DNA of 64,000 nucleotides, taken from the NCBI GenBank assembly GCA_947446645.1, contig CANFHA010000010.1:1-64000 (forward strand). Reading direction: 5' to 3'. Origin of the DNA: Chitinophagaceae bacterium. Its GTDB lineage: Bacteria > Bacteroidota > Bacteroidia > Chitinophagales > Chitinophagaceae. Position 1 is the stretch's first letter, and the number at the start of each line of letters is the position of its first letter. Of the stretch, positions 1-8,228 are shown piece after piece. A program made the translations under genes and the position numbers. The notes under the pieces were generated by a model. That model ran no database searches, was not told the origin of the DNA, and saw only the letters and a list, made by a program, of their open reading frames with translations.

Positions 1-313
1 GCACGTGAACTGGGTTCAGAACGTCGCAAGACAGTTCGGTCTCTATCTGTGGTGGGCGTTAGTAAATTGCGAGGACATGCTCTTAGTACGAGAGGACCGG
101 AGCGTATGTACCGCTGGTGTATCTGTTGTGCCGCCAGGCGCAGTGCAGAGTAGCTATGTACAGCCAGGATAAGCGCTGAAAGCATCTAAGCGCGAAACCT
201 TCCTCAAGATGAGTTTACTTTTAAGTGCCGTCAAAGACTATGACGTTGATAGGCTATAGGTGTAAAGGTGGTAACATCAAAGCCGAGTAGTACTAATTGC
301 ACGTAAGCTTTAA
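1..313 (+). rRNA. rrl: 23S ribosomal RNA, 3' end (partial)
   Basis: This is the last ~310 nt of a 23S rRNA whose 5' part lies outside the window. Recognisable landmarks are the sarcin-ricin loop (AGTACGAGAGGACCGG near 86-101) and the conserved GCTGAAAGCATCTAAGCGCG block near 174. The 3' boundary is an estimate from similarity to the E. coli 23S end. A 175-nt spacer without a tRNA separates it from the 5S gene. Confidence 0.95.
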
Positions 314-488
314 TCTTTTTATTACCTTATATTACTAAATAAAATTGCTATCCAATATGTCAAGATATTTTGTCTTTGACTTAGGTACAATAGTAAGTAG
401 TACATAGTACAATGTCGTAGCGTAATACCCGCGACTATCTGCTAAATACTAACCACTATCTACCAAAAATCAAACTGACTCAAGATCT

Positions 489-599
489 TATGGTGGTATT
501 GCCGGCGGTGTTCACCTCTTCCCTTTCCGAACAGAGAAGTTAAGCCCGCCATGGCCGATGGTACTGCACAACAATGCGGGAGAGTAGGTAGCTGCCATA
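489..599 (+). rRNA. rrf: 5S ribosomal RNA
   Basis: A complete 5S rRNA of about 111 nt. The terminal stem TATGG/CCATA closes it, and the conserved internal blocks TTCCGAACAGAGAAGTTAAG and GCGGGAGAGTAGGTAGCTG are present. It is the last gene of the rRNA operon and is followed within 10 nt by a strong terminator. Confidence 0.95.
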
Positions 600-606
600 T
601 TCCTTT

Positions 607-641
607 AAAAGCCTTTACATTCATTTGTAAAGGCTTTTTTT
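607..641 (+). terminator. rRNA operon terminator
   Basis: Inverted repeat AAAGCCTTTACA / TGTAAAGGCTTT with a short loop followed by a T run. It lies directly after the 5S gene. The same sequence recurs at 766-800. Confidence 0.9.
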
Positions 642-671
642 ATGACCCTACGTGAAGAGCGCGCACGCTTC

Positions 672-755
672 ACTTTCCGAACAAGGTAGTTAAGCCGTCC
701 CGAATGCTTTCGGGACCGATGGTACTGCACAACAATGCGGGAGAGTAGGTAGCTC
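672..755 (+). pseudogene. 5S rRNA remnant (truncated and rearranged)
   Basis: This stretch matches the 3' two thirds of the adjacent 5S gene: a TTCCGAACA block, GTTAAGCC, and an exact copy of the ~36 nt from GATGGTACTG through GTAGGTAGCT. The first ~35 nt and the closing 3' stem strand are missing. The loop that reads CCGCCATGGCC in the intact gene is replaced by a small perfect hairpin (TCCCGA...TCGGGA, 698-715). It cannot fold as a normal 5S rRNA. It looks like the scar of an unequal recombination between rRNA operon ends. Confidence 0.8.
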
Positions 756-765
756 TTATTCCTTT

Positions 766-800
766 AAAAGCCTTTACATTCATTTGTAAAGGCTTTTTTT
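766..800 (+). terminator. Second copy of the rRNA terminator
   Basis: Identical hairpin and T run to the terminator at 607-641, placed after the 5S remnant. The copy includes the flanking TATTCC and ATGAC bases, so the remnant and terminator were duplicated together. Confidence 0.85.
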
Positions 801-1238
801 ATGACTGGAGGTGATGGATTGAGTACACTTGAGCGTGTACCCCTGGCATTGTCCCTTCTTTCTTTTGCTTAGCCAAAAGAAATAAGCAAAGAAAAGGCGA
901 GGTTTGGCCAAAGGCTCCGCCGGCCAAAACATAGCCTTACGCTGTTGTTGTGGGGAATACAATTTGGCTCCGCAGCACGTGCGGCAACATTGGGCAGTAG
1001 CGCCTTGATTGGTGGCGTGTTGTTGCTATAGTAGTTTGATAGTTTTCCTGGTGTTCTCTGTTTTTTTACTTTTCCGGTGATCGGAAATAGTCGGTTTTTC
1101 GCAGCTTTGTATTGATATTCAATTGTTTGCCTTTTAAAAATTTCCGGTTTTTTCCGGTGCCGGAAATTGGGTTGGCATCGTTCCTATTTTGCGCTGTAGC
1201 CAAAGTGGCTGAGCAATGGCGGCTGTTCTTTTTAGTTT

Positions 1239-1286
1239 AAAATGCCCCATTCCTGAAATAGGAAATGTTGTTATATGGGGCATTTT
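1239..1286. repeat. 12-bp-stem hairpin, AAAATGCCCCAT arms
   Basis: AAAATGCCCCAT (1239-1250) and its exact complement (1275-1286) flank 24 nt. A T-rich tail follows on the plus strand, so it could end transcription. Partial copies of the arm recur at 1366-1378 (AAATGCCCCATTA) and 1477-1486. Confidence 0.6.
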
Positions 1287-1920
1287 GTTTTTGGTTGTAT
1301 TTTCTATTATTGTTTGATTTTCAATTAATTGCGGATATATTAGAGCCCGAGACAACAGTTTTAAAAATGCCCCATTATTACCCATATGCTCCCGTGTGCC
1401 GTCCTGATGCTCCTGGTGCTATTTGCCTGTGAACTGCAGGGACAGCTCCTATGGGAGTGTGAAAGATGGATGCCTCAAATGCCCCAACTTATGCCACATA
1501 ATTACCCACTTTTTCTGAATCGGAATTTACAACAGTAAAGAATTTTCAGGATTGCCTGGCGATTTTGGATGACTCATTTTGTGCCCCGTTTTTACCCATT
1601 ATGCCCGATACTTTATGCTGATTGATTATTCATATTGATCATCTAATAATGGCGCAAGAAAATTTCTCTCAAAGGCGCAATTTCACGTATCGTGTTTAAG
1701 GGCGAGGGATAAAAAACATCCCAATAATCATTTTCAGGTGTCGAAATCGTATTAGAAGTATGCCCAAAGGCCGAAAAAATGAGGATGAGCCTATATGGAG
1801 CGTGAAAAACCTCTAATTGCGGCACAAATTTAAGAAGCAAAGTGATGCGGGCCAAGATGAATTGCTTATAGGCCGATTGTGGATAACTTTTGCGTGGCAG
1901 AGGAGTAGGGTGCTTTCGTT

Positions 1921-1985
1921 GTGGTGATACCGGGTTGCGTGCGCATAGGTGTGGCACACTTCTAAGTGTGCCACACCGGGCGGGG
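1921..1985. repeat. REP-like palindromic repeat, copy 1
   Basis: Arms GGTGTGGCACACTT (1948-1961) and its complement (1964-1977) form a near-perfect palindrome. The 5' flank GTGGTGATACC and TGCGCATA are shared with the copy at 2392-2452. A conserved flank plus a palindrome is typical of dispersed REP-type units. Confidence 0.7.
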
Positions 1986-2097
1986 CTACTTTAGTTTTTC
2001 GATGATGGTTTTGAAGCTGGCGAGGGCGGATTTGATTAAAAATATAGATTTTGGTTAGAATATTTTGTGTTGGAAAAGCTGATGGAGGATTGTAAGA

Positions 2098-2380
2098 TTA
2101 GTTGGGTGAAGACACACCCCTAACCCCTCTCGAGAGGGGAAGAGTGGCGTGGGCCTGTGTTTCGTTGCGATCACCCCGCCTAGGGCACCCCTCTTTGAAA
2201 AAAGAGGGGTGTGTGTTACGTGGCGTGGGTGGTGTTTTCGTTTTTATCACCCCGCCTAAGAGCTTTGCTCGCTCCCTGCGTGAGCCCCTCGGTTGAATGA
2301 AAGAGGGGGATTGTGTGGCGTGGGTTGTGTTTGGTTTTATCACCCCGCCCGTCGCGGCGGGCCGCCCCTCTATGAAGGTT
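2098..2380. repeat. Degenerate tandem repeats with CCCCTC/GAGGGG hairpins
   Basis: Three to four diverged units of roughly 75-90 nt. Each has ATCACCCCGCC, then a hairpin of the type CCCCTC...GAGGGG, then a GTGGCGTGGG-GTGTTT segment. Open frames across this block on both strands (2098-2343, 2102-2296, 2216-2455) are artefacts of the repeat and are not genes. Confidence 0.7.
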
Positions 2381-2391
2381 CGTGGTGATAC

Positions 2392-2452
2392 CAGCTGGCC
2401 TGCGCATAGGTGTGGGACACTTGCAAGTGTCCCACACCGTGCCGGGCAGGCT
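2392..2452. repeat. REP-like palindromic repeat, copy 2
   Basis: The 30-nt segment 2409-2438 is a perfect palindrome with half-site GGTGTGGGACACTTG. The flank GTGGTGATACC and TGCGCATA match copy 1. Compensatory changes between copies (GGCACAC versus GGGACAC on both arms) show that the hairpin itself is conserved. Confidence 0.7.
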
Positions 2453-2544
2453 CAATAGCGGACTGAACGCAAAAGAGTGCGACGCAACGGACGGAGATAG
2501 TAGCAGGAAAGTTGGGACAAAGTCTTTTTTGTAGCTTTACGATC

Positions 2545-3072
2545 ATGATACATTATGTTGCTTTTCTGAGGGCCATAAATGTGGGTGGCAGGAATGTAAA
2601 GATGGATGAGCTAAAGAAACACCTTGCCATGCGGGGGTTTAATAATATTGGCACCTACATTCAGAGTGGCAATGTGATATTTGACCATGCCGATACAGAC
2701 CCAACGGCGATAGCCGATAAAATAGAGCAGAAGCTACAGAAGGCACTAGGGTATGAGGTGAGGACGTTTGTGAGGACGATACCTGAACTGGATTGCATTG
2801 TTGATAGCTGGCCGTTTGTGCATGTGCCCGAAGAAATGGGGCTTCACGTAAGTTTTCTGTCGGCTCCGCCGCTTGAGACTGCGGTGAAAGAACTGATGAG
2901 TTTGCAAAATGAGCTGGAGCAATTTTCGATAAACGGAACTGAGGCGTATATAATGGTAAAAAAAGGCGCTTATGGAGAGACCAAGTTTTCAAACACCTTC
3001 CTGGAAAAGAAACTGAAGGTGGCTGCTACTACACGGAACTGGGCTACGGTAAATAAGTTAAGGAGTATGTAG
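2545..3072 (+). CDS. DUF1697 family protein
   Basis: A 175-residue cytosolic protein of the DUF1697 family, whose biochemical role is not established. The family signature is clear: FLRAINVGGRNVKM near the N-terminus and GFNNIGTYIQSGNVIF around residues 31-46, followed by LHVSFL. The ATG at 2545 is chosen over the one at 2512 because family members begin two or three residues before YVAFLRAINVGG. A -7-like box (TAGCTTTA, 2532-2539) ends 5 nt before this ATG. The gene stands alone; the next gene is convergent and begins 1 nt after its stop. Confidence 0.85.
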   Translation: MIHYVAFLRAINVGGRNVKMDELKKHLAMRGFNNIGTYIQSGNVIFDHADTDPTAIADKIEQKLQKALGYEVRTFVRTIPELDCIVDSWPFVHVPEEMGLHVSFLSAPPLETAVKELMSLQNELEQFSINGTEAYIMVKKGAYGETKFSNTFLEKKLKVAATTRNWATVNKLRSM

Positions 3073-3073
3073 C

Positions 3074-3511
3074 TCATTGCTTTTTCTGTTGGCTGCTGTC
3101 ACGGTAGGGCCTAATAGCCGGACGATGCAATAGGGTAGCGGGTGTATCGTCGTAATTATTTTCGCTGAAGCTAGTTATTGTTCCGTTTTCAGCGAAATCG
3201 GTGACGGAACTGTACCATTGTATTCCTCCATCGGGCGCGCTGGACCATTCTGCCCTTTTTACTGCGCCGCTGGCATAATAGCTAAAGTTTACAGAACTGT
3301 GGCCTGCAACCCTGCGCAGCTCTTTCTCGTAGATAATGGTGCCTTTTGAACTATAGGCAATAGCTTTTCCCCAGCGATGATCTGCATCGTAACACTGCGA
3401 AGTGGAGAGTTTCCTGTTTTTAAAATAGTGCCTGGTGCAATTTGTATAATCGCGGGCTGCTGCGGCGGAACAATTTAAAAAGAAAAGCATAATCCATGCA
3501 AGTGCTCTCAT
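3074..3511 (-). CDS. Small exported protein of unknown function
   Basis: A 145-residue protein with a hydrophobic N-terminal signal (about residues 3-19, ending near SAAAARD), so probably periplasmic; LNC at 12-14 makes a lipoprotein conceivable but less likely. The mature part contains short Gly/Tyr turns (YSSKGTIIYEKE, FSYYASGAVKRAEW, DFAENGTITSF) that resemble MORN-like strand repeats. I do not recognise the family. It lies downstream of another small exported protein on the same strand (3604-4080), so the two may be co-transcribed. Confidence 0.6.
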   Translation of the reverse strand: MRALAWIMLFFLNCSAAAARDYTNCTRHYFKNRKLSTSQCYDADHRWGKAIAYSSKGTIIYEKELRRVAGHSSVNFSYYASGAVKRAEWSSAPDGGIQWYSSVTDFAENGTITSFSENNYDDTPATLLHRPAIRPYRDSSQQKKQ

Positions 3512-3603
3512 GGTTTTAAGAAATCAATTTTGGTGCCAGACGGGCGTGCAGTGCCGCATTTATAATTTTTACGAAATAGGTTTGAGGTATTGATGTTTTA
3601 GTT

Positions 3604-4080
3604 TTATGCGTGTACCTCAACCACATACCAGGTGGTGTCGGTGTTATAGGTGGTGAGCGCCAGCTGGAACGGTCCGTTGGAGTAATGGTATACCTGCCCC
3701 TGAACGCCATTGATGGTTTTCACCTCATCGTTCACCAGCTTGAAACCCATAGCGGCTAATTTAGACTTTACATCCAAATAATATTTCTTGTCTGTGCTAC
3801 TAAATTCGAGCCTGCATACGGCATTAGGAACCTGGTAGCGTGTTATTTTGTTTATTTTCCCGTCAGCAGATGGCTTGTCGCTGCGGTAAATCTTGAGCAC
3901 CTGGGTTGAGGCCTTAGTATCCAGCGAATAATCTTTCTCCATGACGTATGTGTCAAAATCGCCCAGATTCTTATTTGTAAGTTTTTCAAGCTCTGCGAGC
4001 GGAAAATTGTATTGTGCATGGCCTGCAAAGGGGAATAAAGTAATGAGCGTAACTGCAATGAGTATAAACGTTCTTTTCAT
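3604..4080 (-). CDS. Small exported protein of unknown function
   Basis: A 158-residue protein with a clear signal peptide (MKRTFILIAVTLITLFPFAG, cleavage likely after GHA). The mature protein has no Cys at the cleavage site, so it should be soluble in the periplasm or outside. It is rich in charged residues with Tyr and Thr in strand-like segments (VYHYSNGPFQLALTTYN). No family is recognised. About 90 nt separate it from the similarly oriented 3074-3511. Confidence 0.6.
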   Translation of the reverse strand: MKRTFILIAVTLITLFPFAGHAQYNFPLAELEKLTNKNLGDFDTYVMEKDYSLDTKASTQVLKIYRSDKPSADGKINKITRYQVPNAVCRLEFSSTDKKYYLDVKSKLAAMGFKLVNDEVKTINGVQGQVYHYSNGPFQLALTTYNTDTTWYVVEVHA

Positions 4081-4351
4081 TTCTGGCTGGTTTTATTGAG
4101 TAAATATTTCTTTATAGGTTACAAGAATTAACCGATTAAAGTTAAATAAAAATCTGAACTTATATCGAGGTCCTGGCTACAGGAAGATGATATCTGGTTA
4201 TTTTACTACTGTTATGTACTTTGGTAGCTTGTGTTAACGCATTCATAACAAAAAAAACATGTTGAATAAGGCTGATGTATGCAAGCGAAGTGGTAAATTG
4301 TGAGGCCAAAAATTAGAGTAAAATATATCCCCCGAATTTTTATTTAAACCA

Positions 4352-7300
4352 ATGTGTATGAGAAACAGATTTACATCAGGGCTACAGCGAGTGACCGGAT
4401 ATTGCGCCACGGCGCTAACCACCATCGCGATGGCCGCGAGCACTGCCTACGCGCATCCTCCCACGTCGACAACTACGACGTTTAACTACACAGGAGCGGT
4501 ACAGACTTATACGGTGCCCGGAGGTATTACCTCGTTGAGTATTAACGCAACTGGTGCTGCTGGTGGGATCGGCGGTACTGTTGGATCTCCATACGCCGGT
4601 GGCGCAGGTGGAAGAACGACGGCTATTCTGTCGGTAACTCCCGGTGATGTATTGTATATATATGTAGGTGGCAGAGGAAATGATGCAACGAATGTGAGCT
4701 CAACCGGTGCCGGTGGTTATAACGGAGGCGGAACGCGTTCCGGAGGTTTGGCTCCTTTTGCAGGCCAGGGTGGCGGCGCTTCGGATGTGCGCGTTGGCGG
4801 CACCGACCTGTACAGCAGGGTGCTGGTAGCAGGCGGCGGCGGCGGCGGCGGCTATATTCATAACGGAGGAAACGGCGGCGGCCTGACGGCGGCAAATGGC
4901 CAGAGCGATGTAACTGCGGCCGGCGGCGGCAGCCAGGCCGGCGGCGGTGCAGGAGAAACAGGCACAGGCGATCCCGGTAACGACGGTTCGTTCGGTCTTG
5001 GCGGAGACGTGGATCCGGCAGGCCAGGGCGGCGGGGGCGGCGGCGGCTATTATGGCGGCGGAGCAGGCAGCACGGCCAATGTAGGCGGCGGCGGCGGCGG
5101 TTCGTCATATGCTGGTGCCGGTACATCCTCAGTGTCATTCCTGGCTGCTGAAAGCGCGGGAAACGGGGTGGTGACCATTACCCCTATAGGCACAGTAGTG
5201 CATGCGCCCACATTTACCCATGGTGCCACGCAGAGCCTGATCGTATGCCAGAATGCTACTGCTACACCAATAAATACACTGCTTCAGATAAATGACCTGG
5301 ATGCAGGAAACCTGGAAACATGGACAGTTATTGAGGGGCCCGCCAACGGTACCGTAACATTGGGCCCACCAGCGAATTCACTGGGCGGAAATCTTACCCC
5401 ATATGGCTTCGCATTTACTCCGAGTGCGGGCTTCAGCGGTACAGACGCATTTACCGTGCAGGTTTCTGATGGTACTTTGACTGCTACTACGGTGATTAAT
5501 GTAATCGTCAATTCAATTTCTCCAATTAATGGCTCTAATACTGTTTGTATTGGTAACACTACGACACTGACTAATTCAATAGGCGGCGGATACTGGACTA
5601 GCAGCATTCCCGCTTCAGCGCTTATCGGCGCATCTAGCGGTGTACTTACGGGTTATACCGCAGGTACCGTTCTGATCTCTTATACAAATACTTCGGGTTG
5701 TGTGGCAAAGAAAGTGATGACTGTGAATCCACAGCCATATGCAATAACAGGATCTTCAAATCTCTGTATCGGCTCAACCGTTACTTATGCAGACCTGGCA
5801 CCAGGTGGATCGTGGAGCACAGGCAGTGCAAACATTACGCTAGACGGGTCGGGGAATGTAACGGGCAATACCGCAGGCGTTGCTACAATTAGCTACACGC
5901 TGCCGGCAACAGGCTGCTATGCTGTTAAGAGTATTAATGTATCGGCGCCACCAGCACCTATTACCGGCGCAAGCCAGGTATGTGTGGGCGCGACTATATT
6001 CCTTACGGATGCCACAACCGGCGGCGTAAGCTGGAGCACAAGCGATACCTCAATTGCTAAAGTAACAAATGCAGGTGCTGTAACCGGAGGTCGCTCTTCC
6101 GGCACGGCCACGATCACTTATACTCTTTCTACGGGGTGCTACGCAACAAAAAGCATTACGGCACTTGCTACACCGCCAGCCATCACGGGCATTATGACCG
6201 TGTGTGCAGGTTCATCGGTGGTTCTCAGCGATGCTTCAGGTGCGGGTACATGGAGCACAAGCAGCGCCGCAGTAGCAACCGTGGGCTCAGCAGACGGCAC
6301 TGTGACCGGCGTAAATGGCGGTACAGTACGTATCTATTATGTAGACGGTAACGGATGTGCGACGAGCACTATGGTAACTGTAAGCCCGATATCACCAATA
6401 ACCGGAGCATTTACGACCTGTGTCGGGTCTACAACCAGCCTGGTTAATGGAGGCTCTCCAGGTGGTACATGGACAAGCGGCTCAACCAGCGTTGCTACAA
6501 TAGGACTTACCTCCGGCCTTGTGACCGGCGTAGGTGCAGGATCTTCAATTATCACTTACACGATCTCCTCAGGTTGCAGCAGAATAGCTACAGTAAATGT
6601 GAACCCAGGACTGGCTGCAATAACAGGTGCAGCAACAATCTGCTCAGGATCTTCAACTGCTCTGACAAATGCTTCTACAGGAGGCACCTGGAGTAGCAGT
6701 ACGCCAACAGTAGCTACGGTGAATATTTATGGTACGGTTACCGGAGCAATAGCAGGAACCAGCACTATTACCTACACCACACCAGCCTGCAGGTCTACCC
6801 AGGTTGTTACCGTAAATGCGCTGCCATCGGTAATAGCAGGGGCAACCAAAGTTTGTACAGGATCTTCAATAACGCTTAGCGACTTTACCCTAAGCGGAAC
6901 ATGGAGCGGAACCAATGCAGTTGCAAACGTTGATGGGTCAGGCGGGAATATTGCAACCATTACGGGCCTTACAGCAGGCTCTGTAGTTGTTACCTATACA
7001 CTGGGTACAGGATGTGCAAAAACCTATACAGTGAACGTGAACCAAACTCCAGTAGCCATAACCGGAACTACTACAATTTGCGCCGGTAGGGTGTCTTATC
7101 TTACAGACGCTACCGGACCAGGCCTGTCTTGGAGCAGTAATACAACATCGGTGGCTACTGTGACCAACGCAGGTGCTGTAACCGGTGTGAGCAGCGGCAC
7201 TGCCACCATTACTTATTCGCTGGTATCAGGTTGCTATGTTACTACCGTGGTTGCCGTTAACCCATCACCTACTGTAACAGCAATACTTGGTGCATCTACT

Positions 7301-7966
7301 GTGGCTAATGGCGGCACCACTCAGCTGTCTGACCTGACTTTAGGAGGTGTATGGAGCAGTGCAAGTCCATCTATAATGACAGTAAGTGGCACGGGCCTTG
7401 TAACATCAGTTGCATCGTCTGGTTATGCTTATATCTACTATGTGGTAACCAACGGTTTCGGATGCTCAAACTATGTGTCTAAATACATTGGTACAACTGC
7501 ACCTCCGCAGCATGCGGGCGCTACAACTACTACGGTAGGCAACACTATAAACCTGGCTGCTGATATGTATGCCGGCGAGTGGACCAGCAGCGATGAAACT
7601 ATTGCTACTGTGAACGAAAACGGTGTAGTAAATGCTGTTGCTCCTGGTATTGTAACTATTACTAACACTACAACAGGTGCAGCTACGAAAGTGCTGGTAA
7701 ATGCGCTGCCAATCGAAGCAGGCATGTTCCCTAATCCAAACAAGGGTACATTTACTGTGAAGGGCAACACAGGAACTGCAAAAGATGTAGCAGTAGCTTT
7801 TGAAATATCAAATATGCTGGGCCAGGTAGTATATAGCAGCAATGCAATAGCTACAGGCGGGGTAATAAATGAACAAATTGCGGTAAGCAGCCTTGCAAAT
7901 GGTGCTTATATGCTGAACATAAAGAGCGGTGCCGAGCATAAAGCAATTCATTTTGTAATACAGTAA
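4352..7966 (+). CDS. Cell-surface protein: Gly-rich domain, Ig-like repeats, T9SS sorting domain
   Basis: A 1204-residue protein likely carried across the outer membrane by type IX secretion. Order: signal peptide (about 1-35), glycine-rich domain with GGGGGGG runs (about 45-280), a cadherin-like segment (about 300-385), ten repeats of ~70 residues (about 388-1120), and a C-terminal sorting domain from FPNPNKGTF (about 1126) to KAIHFVIQ. Each Ig-like (BIG2-type) repeat follows the pattern ITG...C.G...W.S...V.G..TG...Y...GC; repeats 9-10 lose the first Cys. The Gly domain is extremely GC-rich compared with its surroundings. A second ATG two codons on (4358) is an equally good start. The likely role is a surface or adhesion structure; its ligand is unknown. 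Confidence 0.85.
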   Translation: MCMRNRFTSGLQRVTGYCATALTTIAMAASTAYAHPPTSTTTTFNYTGAVQTYTVPGGITSLSINATGAAGGIGGTVGSPYAGGAGGRTTAILSVTPGDVLYIYVGGRGNDATNVSSTGAGGYNGGGTRSGGLAPFAGQGGGASDVRVGGTDLYSRVLVAGGGGGGGYIHNGGNGGGLTAANGQSDVTAAGGGSQAGGGAGETGTGDPGNDGSFGLGGDVDPAGQGGGGGGGYYGGGAGSTANVGGGGGGSSYAGAGTSSVSFLAAESAGNGVVTITPIGTVVHAPTFTHGATQSLIVCQNATATPINTLLQINDLDAGNLETWTVIEGPANGTVTLGPPANSLGGNLTPYGFAFTPSAGFSGTDAFTVQVSDGTLTATTVINVIVNSISPINGSNTVCIGNTTTLTNSIGGGYWTSSIPASALIGASSGVLTGYTAGTVLISYTNTSGCVAKKVMTVNPQPYAITGSSNLCIGSTVTYADLAPGGSWSTGSANITLDGSGNVTGNTAGVATISYTLPATGCYAVKSINVSAPPAPITGASQVCVGATIFLTDATTGGVSWSTSDTSIAKVTNAGAVTGGRSSGTATITYTLSTGCYATKSITALATPPAITGIMTVCAGSSVVLSDASGAGTWSTSSAAVATVGSADGTVTGVNGGTVRIYYVDGNGCATSTMVTVSPISPITGAFTTCVGSTTSLVNGGSPGGTWTSGSTSVATIGLTSGLVTGVGAGSSIITYTISSGCSRIATVNVNPGLAAITGAATICSGSSTALTNASTGGTWSSSTPTVATVNIYGTVTGAIAGTSTITYTTPACRSTQVVTVNALPSVIAGATKVCTGSSITLSDFTLSGTWSGTNAVANVDGSGGNIATITGLTAGSVVVTYTLGTGCAKTYTVNVNQTPVAITGTTTICAGRVSYLTDATGPGLSWSSNTTSVATVTNAGAVTGVSSGTATITYSLVSGCYVTTVVAVNPSPTVTAILGASTVANGGTTQLSDLTLGGVWSSASPSIMTVSGTGLVTSVASSGYAYIYYVVTNGFGCSNYVSKYIGTTAPPQHAGATTTTVGNTINLAADMYAGEWTSSDETIATVNENGVVNAVAPGIVTITNTTTGAATKVLVNALPIEAGMFPNPNKGTFTVKGNTGTAKDVAVAFEISNMLGQVVYSSNAIATGGVINEQIAVSSLANGAYMLNIKSGAEHKAIHFVIQ

Positions 7967-8054
7967 GGATCTTTTCCCGAGTCTTCCGGAAAGGAAGGTG
8001 GAAGCCGAGATCTTCCGGCTTTGGGAGAGAAAGAAGAATTATATGAGCATCGTT

Positions 8055-8082
8055 AAAGGGCTGGTGGAAACACCGGCCCTTT
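8055..8082 (+). terminator. Hairpin terminator
   Basis: Stem AAAGGGCTGGTG / CACCGGCCCTTT with a GAAA tetraloop. It lies between the large surface protein and yidC. The T run is short, so termination strength is uncertain. Confidence 0.7.
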
Positions 8083-8200
8083 CTCATAATCCTCATATAA
8101 AAAGTGCCTGACCAGGTGATTAATAGGTAAAGAAGCGCGTAAAGTCGGCGAAGGCAGGGGTTAAATAATCATTGCGGTATAACAATAAGTGTAAATGCGC

Positions 8201-8208
8201 TACCTTTG
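8201..8208 (+). promoter_or_regulatory. -7 promoter box of yidC
   Basis: TACCTTTG is a perfect match to the Bacteroidota -7 consensus TAnnTTTG. It ends 20 nt before the yidC ATG. No clear -33 TTTG at canonical spacing was found. Confidence 0.7.
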
Positions 8209-8228
8209 CGCCTCATTTTTAACCATTC

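Larger units (their letters stand above)
810..2511. other. Gene-poor, repeat-rich stretch after the rRNA operon
   Basis: About 1.7 kb without a gene I can support. Short open frames exist on the minus strand (for example 780-962, 1134-1385 and 1643-1957), but none has a recognisable domain or an upstream promoter box, and one covers the duplicated terminator. The stretch contains a long-stem hairpin (1239-1286), recurring AATGCCCCA-type motifs (1364, 1475, about 1575), two copies of a GGTGTGG palindrome and a degenerate tandem repeat block. It looks like decayed intergenic DNA. Confidence 0.6.

Noticed and set aside
314-488. Possible tRNA in the 23S-5S spacer
   Set aside because: No cloverleaf and no TTCGANT or CCA end were found.
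780-962. 60-residue basic frame on the minus strand
   Set aside because: It covers the duplicated rRNA terminator at one end; similar short frames from dispersed repeats are common in this phylum.
1643-1957. 104-residue frame on the minus strand after the rRNA operon
   Set aside because: The C-terminal part looks somewhat protein-like, but the frame runs into the REP-like palindrome, has no promoter box and no recognisable family. Possibly a remnant, not claimed as a gene.
4623-5138. 171-residue Arg-rich reading frame on the minus strand
   Set aside because: It is antisense to the Gly-run part of the surface protein; its Arg content is the complement of GGC/GGT codons. No domain or promoter.
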